In this document: piece by piece, positions 21,970 through 31,309 of the stretch
Position numbering within the stretch: the stretch's first letter is position 1
Layout: each line of letters begins with the position of its first letter
Assembly (NCBI GenBank): GCA_963778945.1
Contig: CAVZWL010000012.1
Coordinates: 28,898 to 92,897 of the forward strand
Origin: Fen-1254 sp963778945
Lineage (GTDB): Bacteria; Bacteroidota; Ignavibacteria; UBA10030
DNA: 64,000 nucleotides
Direction: 5' to 3'
Translations under genes and position numbers: made by a program
Notes under the pieces: model-generated
Told to the model about the DNA's origin: nothing
Seen by the model: only the letters and a program-made list of their open reading frames with translations
Database searches by the model: none

Positions 21970-22686
21970 TCAAGATCCGCAATGAAAAGCTGCGGCATCA
22001 TCGGATGCACCTTCGATGATGAGGACATATTCCCCCCGCGGCTGCTTGCCGGTTATTTCCACCATCACTGATTCGATTGGGCCGCGTGTAATTTCTTCGA
22101 ATTTTTTGGTCAGTTCGCGCGCAACAACGATGTTCCGGTTCCCGAAATATATTTGAATATCCTTCAGCGTTCTGATAATTCTATGAGGCGATTCATACAG
22201 AACGATTGTGCGGGATTCGGTTTTCAGGGATTCGAATTTCGTTTTACGCCCTTTTTTCAAAGGCAGAAATCCCTCGAAGACAAAGCGATCGATCGGCAGG
22301 CCGCTGACAATCAAAGCGGAAAGGAAAGCGCTCGCGCCGGGGATCGGAATAAGAGGAATGCCGGCGGCGATTGCCTGCTGAACTATATGAAAAGCCGGAT
22401 CGGAAATACCAGGAGTTCCCGCATCGGAAACGAGCGCAATGGACTGTCCCGCTTTCAGTTTTTCGATGAGCTGCGGTGCACGGATTTGTTCGTTATAACT
22501 GAAGTAGCTGATCATCGGCTTGCGAAGAGAGTAATGATCGAGCAATATTCTGGTCGTGCGCGTGTCTTCCGCTGCAATCAGATCGACCGAAGAAAGTATT
22601 TTCACTGCACGGTAGGTTATATCTTCCAGGTTGCCTATCGGCGTGGCGACAAGATAGAGCGTGCCGGGCTGAATGTTTTCGGACAT
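21970..22686 (-). CDS. rsmI: 16S rRNA 2'-O-ribose C1402 methyltransferase RsmI
   Basis: The 238-residue protein is a tetrapyrrole-methylase-fold enzyme that methylates C1402 of 16S rRNA with S-adenosylmethionine. Signature segments are LYLVATPIGNLEDITYRA, AAEDTRTTRILL, LVSDAGTPGISDPA and IPIPGASAFLSAL. The length is slightly short of E. coli RsmI (286) because the C-terminal extension is reduced, as in many relatives. It follows nadE on the same strand with an 11-bp gap, so they are likely co-transcribed. Confidence 0.95.
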   Translation of the reverse strand: MSENIQPGTLYLVATPIGNLEDITYRAVKILSSVDLIAAEDTRTTRILLDHYSLRKPMISYFSYNEQIRAPQLIEKLKAGQSIALVSDAGTPGISDPAFHIVQQAIAAGIPLIPIPGASAFLSALIVSGLPIDRFVFEGFLPLKKGRKTKFESLKTESRTIVLYESPHRIIRTLKDIQIYFGNRNIVVARELTKKFEEITRGPIESVMVEITGKQPRGEYVLIIEGASDDAAAFHCGS

Positions 22687-22697
22687 AGCGGGCCGCT

Positions 22698-23543
22698 TTA
22701 AATTCCCCAGTCCCGCACATATCGGAAATCCACGTTAACCGTGCGGTAGGATATTTTGGCAATCACGGGAGGCCGGCGCTTGAATTGATTGCGCTGAATC
22801 GTTCCCCGGATTTTTTGAATCAATTCCTCCTTAAAGCCGTCGCTGACAAGTTCGGCATCGGAGCGGCGCTCGTCGATCATTTCGTAAAGCAAGGCATCGA
22901 GATCCGCATAGGTGACGCCCATTTCCTGTTCATCGGTCTGCCCTTCCCAGAGATCGGCAGAAGGGGCCTTGTCGATGATCTGTTTCGGAATGCCGAGTGT
23001 TTCCGCAAGCTGCCATATTTGCGATTTATAAAGATCGCCGACCGGATTGATTGCCGAAGCAAGATCGCCGTGCTGCGTCCCGTACCCGACCAGAATTTCG
23101 GTTTTATTGCTCGTTCCAATAACCAGTGCACGTTCACGTGCGGAAATATCGTATAACACTATCATACGCGTCCGCGCCATGACGTTTCCGCGCCGGAGTT
23201 GATCGGTTATTTTTTGTTCTGAACAATATCCGTCGACCATTTTATCGATGCCGATAAGTTCCGAGCGGATGCCGATTTTTTCCATCAGAAGACGCGCATC
23301 TTCGGAGCTCTGGGGACTGCTCGTGGTGTAAGGCATCATAACTCCGAGGACATTGTCTTTTCCCAGAGCTTCGGCAGCAAGAACCGCAGAAACGGCGGAA
23401 TCCACGCCGCCGGAAACACCGAGAACCGCTTTCGTAAATCCGGCATTCGTTGTCTCATCATGAATAAATCGAACAAGCAGATCCCGTACAAGCTCTGCAT
23501 TCAGTTTAAGATCTGCTCTCTTTGTTCTTCTCAGTGTTTCCAT
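22698..23543 (-). CDS. nadE: NH3-dependent NAD+ synthetase
   Basis: NadE amidates nicotinic acid adenine dinucleotide to NAD+, the last step of NAD synthesis. The 281-residue protein has the N-type ATP pyrophosphatase P-loop SGGVDS at residues 44-49, IGTSNKTEILVGYGTQHGD, and the loop INPVGDLYKSQIW. There is no glutaminase domain, so free ammonia is the nitrogen source, as for the short form. It complements the nadC-nadA-nadB operon at 44.5-48.1 kb. Only the adenylyltransferase NadD is missing from this window. Confidence 0.95.
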   Translation of the reverse strand: METLRRTKRADLKLNAELVRDLLVRFIHDETTNAGFTKAVLGVSGGVDSAVSAVLAAEALGKDNVLGVMMPYTTSSPQSSEDARLLMEKIGIRSELIGIDKMVDGYCSEQKITDQLRRGNVMARTRMIVLYDISARERALVIGTSNKTEILVGYGTQHGDLASAINPVGDLYKSQIWQLAETLGIPKQIIDKAPSADLWEGQTDEQEMGVTYADLDALLYEMIDERRSDAELVSDGFKEELIQKIRGTIQRNQFKRRPPVIAKISYRTVNVDFRYVRDWGI

Positions 23544-23574
23544 TTTTTTATGTATGAACTGTAAACTGTGAACT

Positions 23575-23750
23575 GCAAACAGTTAAAAGCAACATTATTC
23601 TATATTCTTAATTCTGAATTCTAATCTGCATTCTTAATTCTATATTCTGCATTCCTAATTCTGAATTCTGCATTCTTAATTCTATATTCTGTATTCTTAA
23701 TTCATATCTGTATTCTTAATTCTATATTCTAAATTCTGCATTCTTAATTC
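23575..23750. repeat. Heptanucleotide repeat array, ATTCTNN type
   Basis: Nearly the whole gap between nadE and purB is a degenerate 7-bp repeat. Units such as ATTCTGA, ATTCTGC, ATTCTTA and ATTCTAT follow one another for about 170 bases. Its left edge has AACTGTA/AACTGCA units of a second 7-bp family. No coding potential is evident. Confidence 0.85.
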
Positions 23751-25043
23751 TTATAGTCCCACCCGTTCAAACATTTCATCCAGATGTTTCAAACTGCGCC
23801 GATCATCGAACAATTCATTTATTTCTTTTTCTGAAAGATGTTCTTTGATATCGCTGTTCGCCAGCAGCAAATCCCTGAATTCTTTTCCTTCGCGCCATAC
23901 GGTCATTGCCTGTTCCTGAACGATGCGGTATGCATCTTCCCGTTTCATCCCTTTTTTGGTCAATGCAAGCAGAACTTCCTGCGAAAAAATAAGTCCGTGT
24001 GTCGCATGGAGATTGCGCTGCATATTCTCCGGATAGACGAGCAGGTTCTCGATGATTTTTATCATATCGGCCAGAATAAAATCCAGGAGGATACAGCTGT
24101 CCGGCACAACGATACGCTCCACGGACGAATGAGAAATATCGCGCTCGTGCCAGAGTGCGATATTTTCCATACTGGCCAGGGCATTGGCCCGGAGGACACG
24201 GGAGAGTCCCGCGATGCGCTCGCAAACGATCGGATTGCGTTTATGCGGCATGGCGGAGGAACCCTTCTGTCCTTTGGAAAAATATTCTTCCGCTTCCAGC
24301 ACTTCGGTTTTCTGCAGATGGCGGATTTCGACCGCAAATTTTTCCAGAGAACAGCCGCAGACAGCGAGTGTATTCATAAACTCTGCATGGCGGTCCCGCT
24401 GAATGATCTGAGTGGAAATCGGCGCAGGTTGAAGACCGAGTTTTTCGCAGACATACCGCTCGACAGAGGGATCAAGATGCTGAAAAGTCCCCACAGCGCC
24501 CGAAATTTTCCCCGCTGCAATCGATTTCTTTGCCGCCGTCAGGCGTTCAATATCGCGCCCGATCTCCGCATACCAGAGCGCAAGTTTCAAGCCGAATGTA
24601 ATCGGCTCGGCGTGTATGCCGTGCGTGCGCCCGATCATAACCGTGTTTTTAAATTCCTTTGCACGGCGTCCAAGTACATCTTTCAGTTTTACCAGTCCTT
24701 CCAGCAGGAGATCCGCCGACTGCTTCATCTGCACGGAGAGCGCCGTATCGAGCACGTCGGAAGATGTCATGCCGAGATGAATAAAACGGGATTCCGGCCC
24801 TACATATTCTCCCACGCAGGTCAAAAAAGCAATCACATCGTGCTTGACCTCGTTTTCAATTTCCAGAATCCGCTGAACGCTGAAGTTTGCTTTTTCCCGG
24901 ATAAGCCGGAGCGCATCTTTCGGTATCAGCCCCTGTTCGGCTTGAGCATCGCAGGCGAGCAGTTCTATGTCCAGCCAGATGCGAAATTTATTTTCATCTT
25001 CCCAAATTTTCCCCATTGCGGGGCGTGTATACCGATCGATCAT
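23751..25043 (-). CDS. purB: Adenylosuccinate lyase
   Basis: PurB catalyses two fumarate-releasing steps of purine synthesis (SAICAR to AICAR, and adenylosuccinate to AMP). The 430-residue protein carries the superfamily signature GSSAMPHKRNP near residue 268, TSSDVLDTALSVQ near residue 92 and the active-site segment GRTHGIHAEPITFG. Length and ending are those of the bacterial short form. It is 8 bp downstream of the DegP-type protease gene and 16 bp separate that from plsY, so plsY-protease-purB is probably one operon. Confidence 0.96.
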   Translation of the reverse strand: MIDRYTRPAMGKIWEDENKFRIWLDIELLACDAQAEQGLIPKDALRLIREKANFSVQRILEIENEVKHDVIAFLTCVGEYVGPESRFIHLGMTSSDVLDTALSVQMKQSADLLLEGLVKLKDVLGRRAKEFKNTVMIGRTHGIHAEPITFGLKLALWYAEIGRDIERLTAAKKSIAAGKISGAVGTFQHLDPSVERYVCEKLGLQPAPISTQIIQRDRHAEFMNTLAVCGCSLEKFAVEIRHLQKTEVLEAEEYFSKGQKGSSAMPHKRNPIVCERIAGLSRVLRANALASMENIALWHERDISHSSVERIVVPDSCILLDFILADMIKIIENLLVYPENMQRNLHATHGLIFSQEVLLALTKKGMKREDAYRIVQEQAMTVWREGKEFRDLLLANSDIKEHLSEKEINELFDDRRSLKHLDEMFERVGL

Positions 25044-25051
25044 TCTTTTTC

Positions 25052-26260
25052 CTATTCAGTTTTTTCCAGCACAAGTTTTGTTTCGAACGATTTCCGTTCC
25101 CTGTAAATCTTTAATGTAATGGCGTCACCCGGGCTCATATCCATCATCATGGAAAGGATATCATCTCCGGATTTCACTTTTTCTCCATTCGCTTCCAGTA
25201 CCACATCGCCGACACGAATGCCTGCTTTAACGGCCGGACCGTTCGCTTTAATATCGCTGACGATGATTCCCTCCGGTTTTTGCAGGCCGAGGTAGCGTGC
25301 AATCCGCACATCGACCACCTGCCAATCGAATCCGGCCGTCATGTTGCGGGAAACTTTTCCTTTCCGTTTCAACTCGGCCACAATTTTTTTAATTTTATTG
25401 ACCGGAATGGCAAAACCGTATCCGATGTAAGTGCTGCTCTGACCGCCGGTATAAATGAGCGTGTTCATGCCGATAACATCGCCGGCGCTGTTGACAAGCG
25501 GGCCGCCGCTGTTGCCGCCGTTGATCGCTGCATCCGTCTCTATCATGTCTCTGTAAAACCGATTTTCCAGCTGTCCCAGTTTCATTCCCGTGGAACTGAC
25601 CACACCGACCGTAACCGTCGGCTTATCGTTAATTTCAAAAAGACCGAACGGATTGCCGAGCGCAATCGCCCATTCGCCGATGATGACATCGTCGGAATTC
25701 CCCAGACTGATAAAGGGCAGATTGGCTCCTTCGACTTTCAGCAGGCACACATCCGATGTTGGATCAGTCCCGACAAGTTTTGCCTTCATTTGTTTCCCCC
25801 CGACCAGTGTAACCGTAATATCGGTGGCATTCCCTGCAACGTGGTCGTTCGTCACGATATACCCGTCGGCCGAAATGATAAATCCGGAACCAAGCCCTTT
25901 GACCTCCTGTTTATAGGTCCGGTCGCCGAAGAATTGCTTGAAAAAAGGATCATCAAAATATTGTGAAAACGGATCGCGGTATTGAACCTGCTGTACGGCG
26001 ATGACGTTAATACCGACAACGGCCGGACTGACTTTAAAGACGGCGCGTGTTATCGAGTTCTGACGAGAGACCATGATATCGTCGGACGTTTGTGCGTATT
26101 TTTCTTGCTGAGCGGGAGTGGCCGGCAGAACCTGGGCTGAATCATGTTCCTGTGCATGAGCCGCCTCGACACCGCTCGGTCTTAATGCATAACCGACACC
26201 GAAGCCGATAAACAGCGGAACAACAAGAATAACTATCAGACGAACATACGGATTATTCAT
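25052..26260 (-). CDS. Membrane-anchored DegP/HtrA-type serine protease with one PDZ domain
   Basis: Residues about 7-26 form an N-terminal membrane anchor (LIVILVVPLFIGFGVGYAL), so the protease faces the periplasm. The trypsin-like domain has the full triad: His in IVTNDHVAG, Asp in TSDVCLL, and Ser in GGNSGGPL. One PDZ domain follows near residues 300-395 (IKANGPAVKAGIRVGDVVLE). The DegS-like layout suggests regulated cleavage or quality control of envelope proteins. The precise substrate is unknown. The length (402) fits. It sits between plsY and purB on the same strand with short gaps. Confidence 0.92.
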   Translation of the reverse strand: MNNPYVRLIVILVVPLFIGFGVGYALRPSGVEAAHAQEHDSAQVLPATPAQQEKYAQTSDDIMVSRQNSITRAVFKVSPAVVGINVIAVQQVQYRDPFSQYFDDPFFKQFFGDRTYKQEVKGLGSGFIISADGYIVTNDHVAGNATDITVTLVGGKQMKAKLVGTDPTSDVCLLKVEGANLPFISLGNSDDVIIGEWAIALGNPFGLFEINDKPTVTVGVVSSTGMKLGQLENRFYRDMIETDAAINGGNSGGPLVNSAGDVIGMNTLIYTGGQSSTYIGYGFAIPVNKIKKIVAELKRKGKVSRNMTAGFDWQVVDVRIARYLGLQKPEGIIVSDIKANGPAVKAGIRVGDVVLEANGEKVKSGDDILSMMMDMSPGDAITLKIYRERKSFETKLVLEKTE

Positions 26261-26276
26261 AACTACTCCTCAGAAA

Positions 26277-26906
26277 CTAAGAAACATGTCCTTTTCGTAC
26301 AACAATACGGCTGCGGATTTCATCCCCGTGACTGAACAAATGAATCGCACTGATAAAAAAAACAAACAGCCTGTATTCGCCGGCCGAAATATTGCGAATC
26401 ATGAGCAATTCAATCCACTCTCCCGGCAGGATCAGCAGAATAAAGGGCGATAACAATACGGCGATAAGATTTGCCGGGATGATTTGTTTTGCAATTCGGA
26501 ATGCTGCGTACCAAACCGCGGACCATACGAGAGTGTAGCTTACTCCGATCGCGAAGAGCCCGCCGGCTGCCGCAGCCAATCCTCGTCCGCCGCGGAATTT
26601 CAGCCACAACGGATAATTATGCCCGATGATCGTTCCCAGCAAAGCGGTTGCCTGCAGCCAGAATACGCCGCCGAAAATTTGACCGGCTGCCAGGGCGACA
26701 AGAAATCCTTTCAATCCATCCAATAATCCTACGATGATGCCGGTCAGCTTCGATTGTGAGACATCATATGCATTAAATGCCCCGACTTTCCCGCTTCCGC
26801 TTTTCCGCACATCGCGCCCCCACTTTAAAAGCACAAAGAGATATGCCGTCGGAATAGAGCCGATAAGATATCCACTAAAAAAGAATATGCAATATTGAAA
26901 AATCAT
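26277..26906 (-). CDS. plsY: Acyl-phosphate:glycerol-3-phosphate acyltransferase PlsY-like
   Basis: PlsY starts phospholipid synthesis by moving an acyl group from acyl phosphate to glycerol 3-phosphate at the inner membrane. The 209-residue multi-pass protein shows the three family motifs in order: GSIPTAYLF, SGSGKVGAFN (usually SGN-G-TN) and GHNYPLWLKFRGGRGLAA. The asparagine-threonine of the second motif is replaced by Phe-Asn, a mild departure. The C-terminal region is longer than in short homologues. First gene of a likely operon with the protease and purB. Confidence 0.85.
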   Translation of the reverse strand: MIFQYCIFFFSGYLIGSIPTAYLFVLLKWGRDVRKSGSGKVGAFNAYDVSQSKLTGIIVGLLDGLKGFLVALAAGQIFGGVFWLQATALLGTIIGHNYPLWLKFRGGRGLAAAAGGLFAIGVSYTLVWSAVWYAAFRIAKQIIPANLIAVLLSPFILLILPGEWIELLMIRNISAGEYRLFVFFISAIHLFSHGDEIRSRIVVRKGHVS

Positions 26907-27136
26907 TGAAAAAAGGGAATAATTTATATGTCGATGAAAAGCGAATATGTAATATTATATGAAAATTAAACAAAATAGCTCCGGGAAGCAACCGCTTGAC
27001 AAAAAAGCTCTTCTTTTTAAGCTGAAATCCGATCTTTTGGATAGGTTCAACATTTATCTTGTGAGTCCGATGAAAATATTTTACCATTCGTATCGGTTCA
27101 ACAGCTCTCTACATCTTCAGACAAAAGGAAACTCTT

Positions 27137-28003
27137 GTGCGTTTAATGGCATTCATCAAGCAATTCCGAAAAAGCATTATATTCGCAGCTTCGCTTGTGC
27201 TGATCGAAAACCTTGCATGGATTGCGGAACCGACTGTTTTTGGGCGTGTTATCGATGCCTTTATCGACAAAGGCCTAAGCCATGTATCGATGGAATTCAT
27301 CATTCCGCTGGCTATTTGGATCGGTGTCTTCCTGATCAATTCCGGCGTCGGTGCAATGCGCCGTTCCATCGAACCTCGTATTTATTTGAAAATATTTACG
27401 CGCATCGCGGTCGACGTTACACGTGAAAGCTTGAATAAGGGCCTGTCTGTTTCCAAAACTGCCGCGCGCGCAGACCTCATGCGCGAGTATATATCGTTTT
27501 TTCAATATCGAGTACCGGAAATTTTCGAACAGGCGATTTCTATCGGCGGGGCCATTATCGCTCTAACCATTTTCGATTACCGCATAGGAGTCGCATGTCT
27601 GACAGCAGTTTTTCCCCTTGCGTATCTGACCACAACATTCAGCAGGAAAATTGCAAAATTGCAGGTTGCACTTCATGATACGCGCGAAGAAGGATATGAA
27701 GCATTCGCCACTCGCAACATTGCGCGCATTGAAAGTTATTATAACCGGCTTTCTTCTTCTGAGAAAAAGATCGCTCACCTCGGAGGAATTAATTTCGGCA
27801 TCGTTCGATTTTTTCTTCTCGGAATTTTCCTTGTTGTTCTTTTTATCTCTATCGACATGGACGATTTTACAACGGGCAACATTTACTCTATCGTTGCATA
27901 CCTCTGGACATTTGTTACATCCACCGAATACCTGCCCGAACTCATGGAAAGCTGGACCTCGCTGCGCGAACTGAATCAAAGGATGAGAGATCCGGAGGCA
28001 TGA
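27137..28003 (+). CDS. ABC-transporter-type six-helix membrane protein without ATPase domain
   Basis: The 288-residue product is hydrophobic, with about six helices, and has the layout of an exporter-type ABC membrane domain (WIAEPTVFGRVIDAF early, GGAIIALTIFDYRIG in the middle). It ends right after the last helix, with no nucleotide-binding domain following in any frame. Proteins of this kind form a known stand-alone family (ABC_membrane_3-like); their function is not established. The start is a GTG at 27137. An ATG nine bases on is equally possible. The 230-bp upstream gap has a TTGACA at 26996 but no good -10 element. It is divergent from plsY. Confidence 0.75.
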   Translation: MRLMAFIKQFRKSIIFAASLVLIENLAWIAEPTVFGRVIDAFIDKGLSHVSMEFIIPLAIWIGVFLINSGVGAMRRSIEPRIYLKIFTRIAVDVTRESLNKGLSVSKTAARADLMREYISFFQYRVPEIFEQAISIGGAIIALTIFDYRIGVACLTAVFPLAYLTTTFSRKIAKLQVALHDTREEGYEAFATRNIARIESYYNRLSSSEKKIAHLGGINFGIVRFFLLGIFLVVLFISIDMDDFTTGNIYSIVAYLWTFVTSTEYLPELMESWTSLRELNQRMRDPEA

Positions 28004-28174
28004 TGAAGAGAAGTTCTGAGTGCGTCGTGCTGAGTGCTGAAGTTAAAAAACGATAGGCGGAATTCCCTTTATGTTTTTCTGCGACCCGCCATCAAAATCT
28101 CGGGCAAGCAGCAGGAGTCCATATTTATAGCTCCAGTGGTACTGCGAACCAAGAACTAAGAACTACACACCAAG
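28004..28174. repeat. Gap with short heptamer runs
   Basis: This gap between convergent genes carries GTTCTGAGTGCGTCGTGC-like sequence at its left end and AACCAAGAACTAAGAACTA near 28147-28165, short pieces of the window-wide 7-bp repeat family in opposite orientations. No terminator hairpin was recognised. Confidence 0.5.
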
Positions 28175-29371
28175 TCACTTCTTTTCTTTCCCTCCCATAT
28201 GAATGACATCATTTCCGAATTTTTTTCGAATTCCATCCACTGCATGAAGGATATCCTGTTTTTTCGTATCGGCGGGAAAAAGCGGCAGGATGGCTTGTTC
28301 TTCATTTTCAAAATTTGAAAGCCGGACTCCGATCAGTCTCAGAGGAGCCGGTTCTGCGTATGATTCCGAAAAAAGCTTTAACACGGTGCTCCGCACAACA
28401 GCATCGTCATTCGTCGGTTCCACCGATTCCGCATGTGTGATCGTCGAAAAATCGCTTGAGCGAAGCTTGAGAGTAATCGTCGAGACACGCAGGCAGTTTC
28501 GGCGCAGCCGGAAACAAACATCTTCCACAAGCTCGAAAATAATCCGCTCCATTTCTTTCCTCAAGACAAGATCATGGTCGAACGTTTCTTCACGAGAAAT
28601 ACTTTTGGCTTCTGCTTCACCGCCGATCGTGTCGGAACCTCTGCCCCGCGCAGCCCGATAGATCCACAATCCATGTTTTCCGAGAATTTTTCGAATCTCA
28701 TCTTCCGATTTCCGCTGGATATCCGCAACCGTTCTAAATCCTTTGGAGCGCAGATGTTCTTCCGTTTTTTTACCGATACCCGGGATAACGCCGATGCCGA
28801 GAGGCGCAAGATATTCCGCTTCTGTCCCGTGCGGAACAAAACACACACCGTTCGGCTTGACCTGATTAGCGGCAATTTTCGAGACAAGCGTGTTTGACGA
28901 AAGTGCAATTGTGCATGGAAGTTGAAATTCATCGAGAACGGTTTTTTGAATTATTTTCATGAATCCCGGCAGATCGTTGTTATACAATCCCTCGCAGCCG
29001 GTAAAATCCATATACATCTCGTCGATGGATGCCTGTTCGACCACTGGAGCAAGTTCTGCAATACGTTTATGCAAGCGCCGGGAAATAAGCGAGTATTCAC
29101 TGTGATTCCCGCGGACCACAATGAGCCGGGGGCACAGGCGAAGAGCTCTTGCCGTTGCCATTGCTGAATGAACGCCGTATGCCCGTGCTTCGTAGGAAGC
29201 CGATGCGATAACACCGCGGCTCCGGGGGCTTCCGCCGACTGCAACGGGTTTTTCCTTCAGGGACGGATCTTTGATGCGCTCAACAGAGACGAAGAAACAA
29301 TCGAGATCGAGGTGGGCAATATATTTTTTTTGTGCCGGCAGAGACAAACCTCTCTTACTTCGGCAGTACAA
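28175..29371 (-). CDS. dinB: Y-family DNA polymerase IV
   Basis: DinB is an error-prone translesion polymerase. The 398-residue protein has the catalytic motifs DLDCFFVSVE and SIDEMYMDF with the metal-binding acidic residues, a helix-hairpin-helix (GVIPGIGKKTEEHL) and the little-finger domain ending IRKKFGNDVIHMGG. There is no beta-clamp motif that I can be sure of. The proposed TTG start at 29371 overlaps the end of the acyl-CoA synthetase gene by 17 bases. The true start may be a few codons downstream, since the conserved part begins at KKYIAHLDLD. Confidence 0.93.
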   Translation of the reverse strand: MYCRSKRGLSLPAQKKYIAHLDLDCFFVSVERIKDPSLKEKPVAVGGSPRSRGVIASASYEARAYGVHSAMATARALRLCPRLIVVRGNHSEYSLISRRLHKRIAELAPVVEQASIDEMYMDFTGCEGLYNNDLPGFMKIIQKTVLDEFQLPCTIALSSNTLVSKIAANQVKPNGVCFVPHGTEAEYLAPLGIGVIPGIGKKTEEHLRSKGFRTVADIQRKSEDEIRKILGKHGLWIYRAARGRGSDTIGGEAEAKSISREETFDHDLVLRKEMERIIFELVEDVCFRLRRNCLRVSTITLKLRSSDFSTITHAESVEPTNDDAVVRSTVLKLFSESYAEPAPLRLIGVRLSNFENEEQAILPLFPADTKKQDILHAVDGIRKKFGNDVIHMGGKEKK

Positions 29372-31061
29372 GATATCGTTTAATTTTCAGCGTTGTTGTT
29401 TTTTCAAATTCCTGTTCACGGATTGTGAACTTCCGAATCTGTTTGAAACCGGTAAGCTCGGCATTCGCCTTCTTGATTTCTTCAGCCATCACTTCATTGA
29501 TCAATTCCGGCGTAATAGGAACGTGCCGCGCTTCTGACAGTTCGATGTATGCTTCCGCATCGACAACAATTTGTGCAGCAATAATTTCATCTAATTTGGG
29601 ATCGTCTTCACCGTACACAAGACATTCTTGAATATACGGACTTCGCAGCAAAACGTCCTCGATTTCTTCCGGATACACGTTTTTCCCGCTGCGCGAAATG
29701 ATGACATTTTTTTTCCTTCCGCAGATATGGAGAAATCCGTCGGCATCGATATATCCGAGATCCCCGGTCTTGAACCACCCGTCTTCGAATGCTTCCTTCG
29801 TTGCTTTTTCGTTCTTATAGATGCCGATCATCACGTTGCTGCCGCGTGCGAATATTTCACCGATTCCGTCGTCATTCGGCTTATTGATGCGGATCTCGGC
29901 GCACGGCATCGGCAGCCCCGCTGCATCGTCTTTAAATTCATCCAGCCGGTTCAGTGCAAGAATCGGCGATGTTTCAGTCAAACCATATCCCTGTAAAAAA
30001 TTGAATCCGAGTTCGCGCAGTCCTTTGGCAACTGCCGGATCGGGCGCTGCCCCTCCTGCGATAAAGATACGTATCTGACCGCCGAATTTTTCATGGATTT
30101 CAGCAAAAACCAATCTCTTCGAGCTCTTCCATCCAAACCGCACTGCGACATCGGTGATTTTAATGAGCGGAGGAATCAGCAGCGAGATCAGCTTCTTTTC
30201 TTTGATTCCCTGATAGATCCGTTTGAAAATTTTATCGAACATGAGCGGAACGGCAAGCAGCATAGTTGCGCGGACATGCTGCAGGTCGTCCAGGACTGTT
30301 TTCAAAGAACGGGCATAATGCACGGAAGCGCCGGATAAGAGCGGGCAGAGAAACCCGCAGGTGCATTCATACGTATGGTGAATAGGCAGAACGGAAAGAA
30401 ACCGGTCCGACGAAGGAATATGAATCATGCTGATCATCGCCATCAAGTCGGAGGCAAGATTTTGCTGGGTCAGCATTACGCCTTTTGCCCTTCCAAGAGT
30501 TCCCGAAGTAAAGATTATTTCCGCCATTTCGGCCGGATCGATTTTTGGCAAAGCATCGGATTCACAACCGCGGCTTTTCGCAATCAGCTCCGTCATTGAA
30601 AGAAATCCGTTCTTCTTTGCCGGAAGATCCATGCTGATAAAATATTTCAGATGCTTCAATGCATGCCGTTCATCCTGCAGCATTGTCGCGAACGAATCGG
30701 AAAACACAATCGCATGAGCGTCGGATTCATGAATGATATTGAGGATCTCGTTCGTACTCAAGTTCCGGTCGATCGGAACAACGACATAGTTAAAGCACAT
30801 AGCCGTGAGGTATGCAAGAGCCCACTGAACCCTGTTTTCGCTCATCACGGCAATATGGCTCCGCGGCGGCAGTTTGAGATCCTGCAAAGCCGACCCGAAC
30901 TTTAATACATTCCGGAGCAGGGAGTTATACGTCACTTTGGAGATGGGTGTCTCTTTTAAATCTTCTAAAGCAATTTTTTCTCCATAGGATGCCGTCGATT
31001 GAAGAAGCATGTCCTGTACGGATGTAATGCGCGGAACCGGGAATAATTTTAGCTGCCTCAT
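29355..31061 (-). CDS. Long-chain acyl-CoA synthetase-like AMP-forming ligase
   Basis: The 568-residue protein belongs to the ANL superfamily: it adenylates a fatty acid and probably transfers it to CoA. Motifs in order: the P-loop as FTSGTLGRAKGVMLT (usually SGTTG-PKG), YGLTETSP, WFKTGDLG, and the C-terminal catalytic lysine in KTTTLKIKR. The form resembles bacterial long-chain acyl-CoA synthetases. An acyl-ACP synthetase is possible. The P-loop variant is notable but seen in the family. It overlaps dinB by 17 bases, so both share a transcript. Confidence 0.88.
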   Translation of the reverse strand: MRQLKLFPVPRITSVQDMLLQSTASYGEKIALEDLKETPISKVTYNSLLRNVLKFGSALQDLKLPPRSHIAVMSENRVQWALAYLTAMCFNYVVVPIDRNLSTNEILNIIHESDAHAIVFSDSFATMLQDERHALKHLKYFISMDLPAKKNGFLSMTELIAKSRGCESDALPKIDPAEMAEIIFTSGTLGRAKGVMLTQQNLASDLMAMISMIHIPSSDRFLSVLPIHHTYECTCGFLCPLLSGASVHYARSLKTVLDDLQHVRATMLLAVPLMFDKIFKRIYQGIKEKKLISLLIPPLIKITDVAVRFGWKSSKRLVFAEIHEKFGGQIRIFIAGGAAPDPAVAKGLRELGFNFLQGYGLTETSPILALNRLDEFKDDAAGLPMPCAEIRINKPNDDGIGEIFARGSNVMIGIYKNEKATKEAFEDGWFKTGDLGYIDADGFLHICGRKKNVIISRSGKNVYPEEIEDVLLRSPYIQECLVYGEDDPKLDEIIAAQIVVDAEAYIELSEARHVPITPELINEVMAEEIKKANAELTGFKQIRKFTIREQEFEKTTTLKIKRYLVLPK

Positions 31062-31194
31062 AGAATACCTCGTATGAAATGGCCATTCATTCTGATCTAA
31101 GCGAAGAGCGATTCGAAAAAACGTGTTCCAATGTGGTTCATTTTCAGAAGAGAATCAAGAGCAGCAAAGAGAAGAGGTGAAAGAGAAAGTTGGC

Positions 31195-31309
31195 GGGTTT
31201 GTTAGTTTATTAGTTCGTGGTTCGTAGTGCTTAGTTCAACGTGCTGCAGTTCACTGTTTACAGTTCACCATTTACTCTTCACAGTTTACCGTTTGCTGTT
31301 CACTATCTC
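31195..31309. repeat. Heptanucleotide repeat array (two sub-types)
   Basis: The right half of this gap consists of GTTCGTG/GTTCGTA/GTGCTTA units running into CAGTTTA/CAGTTCA/CCATTTA units, all with period seven. The left half, upstream of the acyl-CoA synthetase gene, shows nothing recognisable. Confidence 0.8.

Noticed and set aside
23838..25106. A 422-residue open frame antisense to purB
   Set aside because: purB is unambiguous, and the antisense product shows no recognisable fold or start signal.
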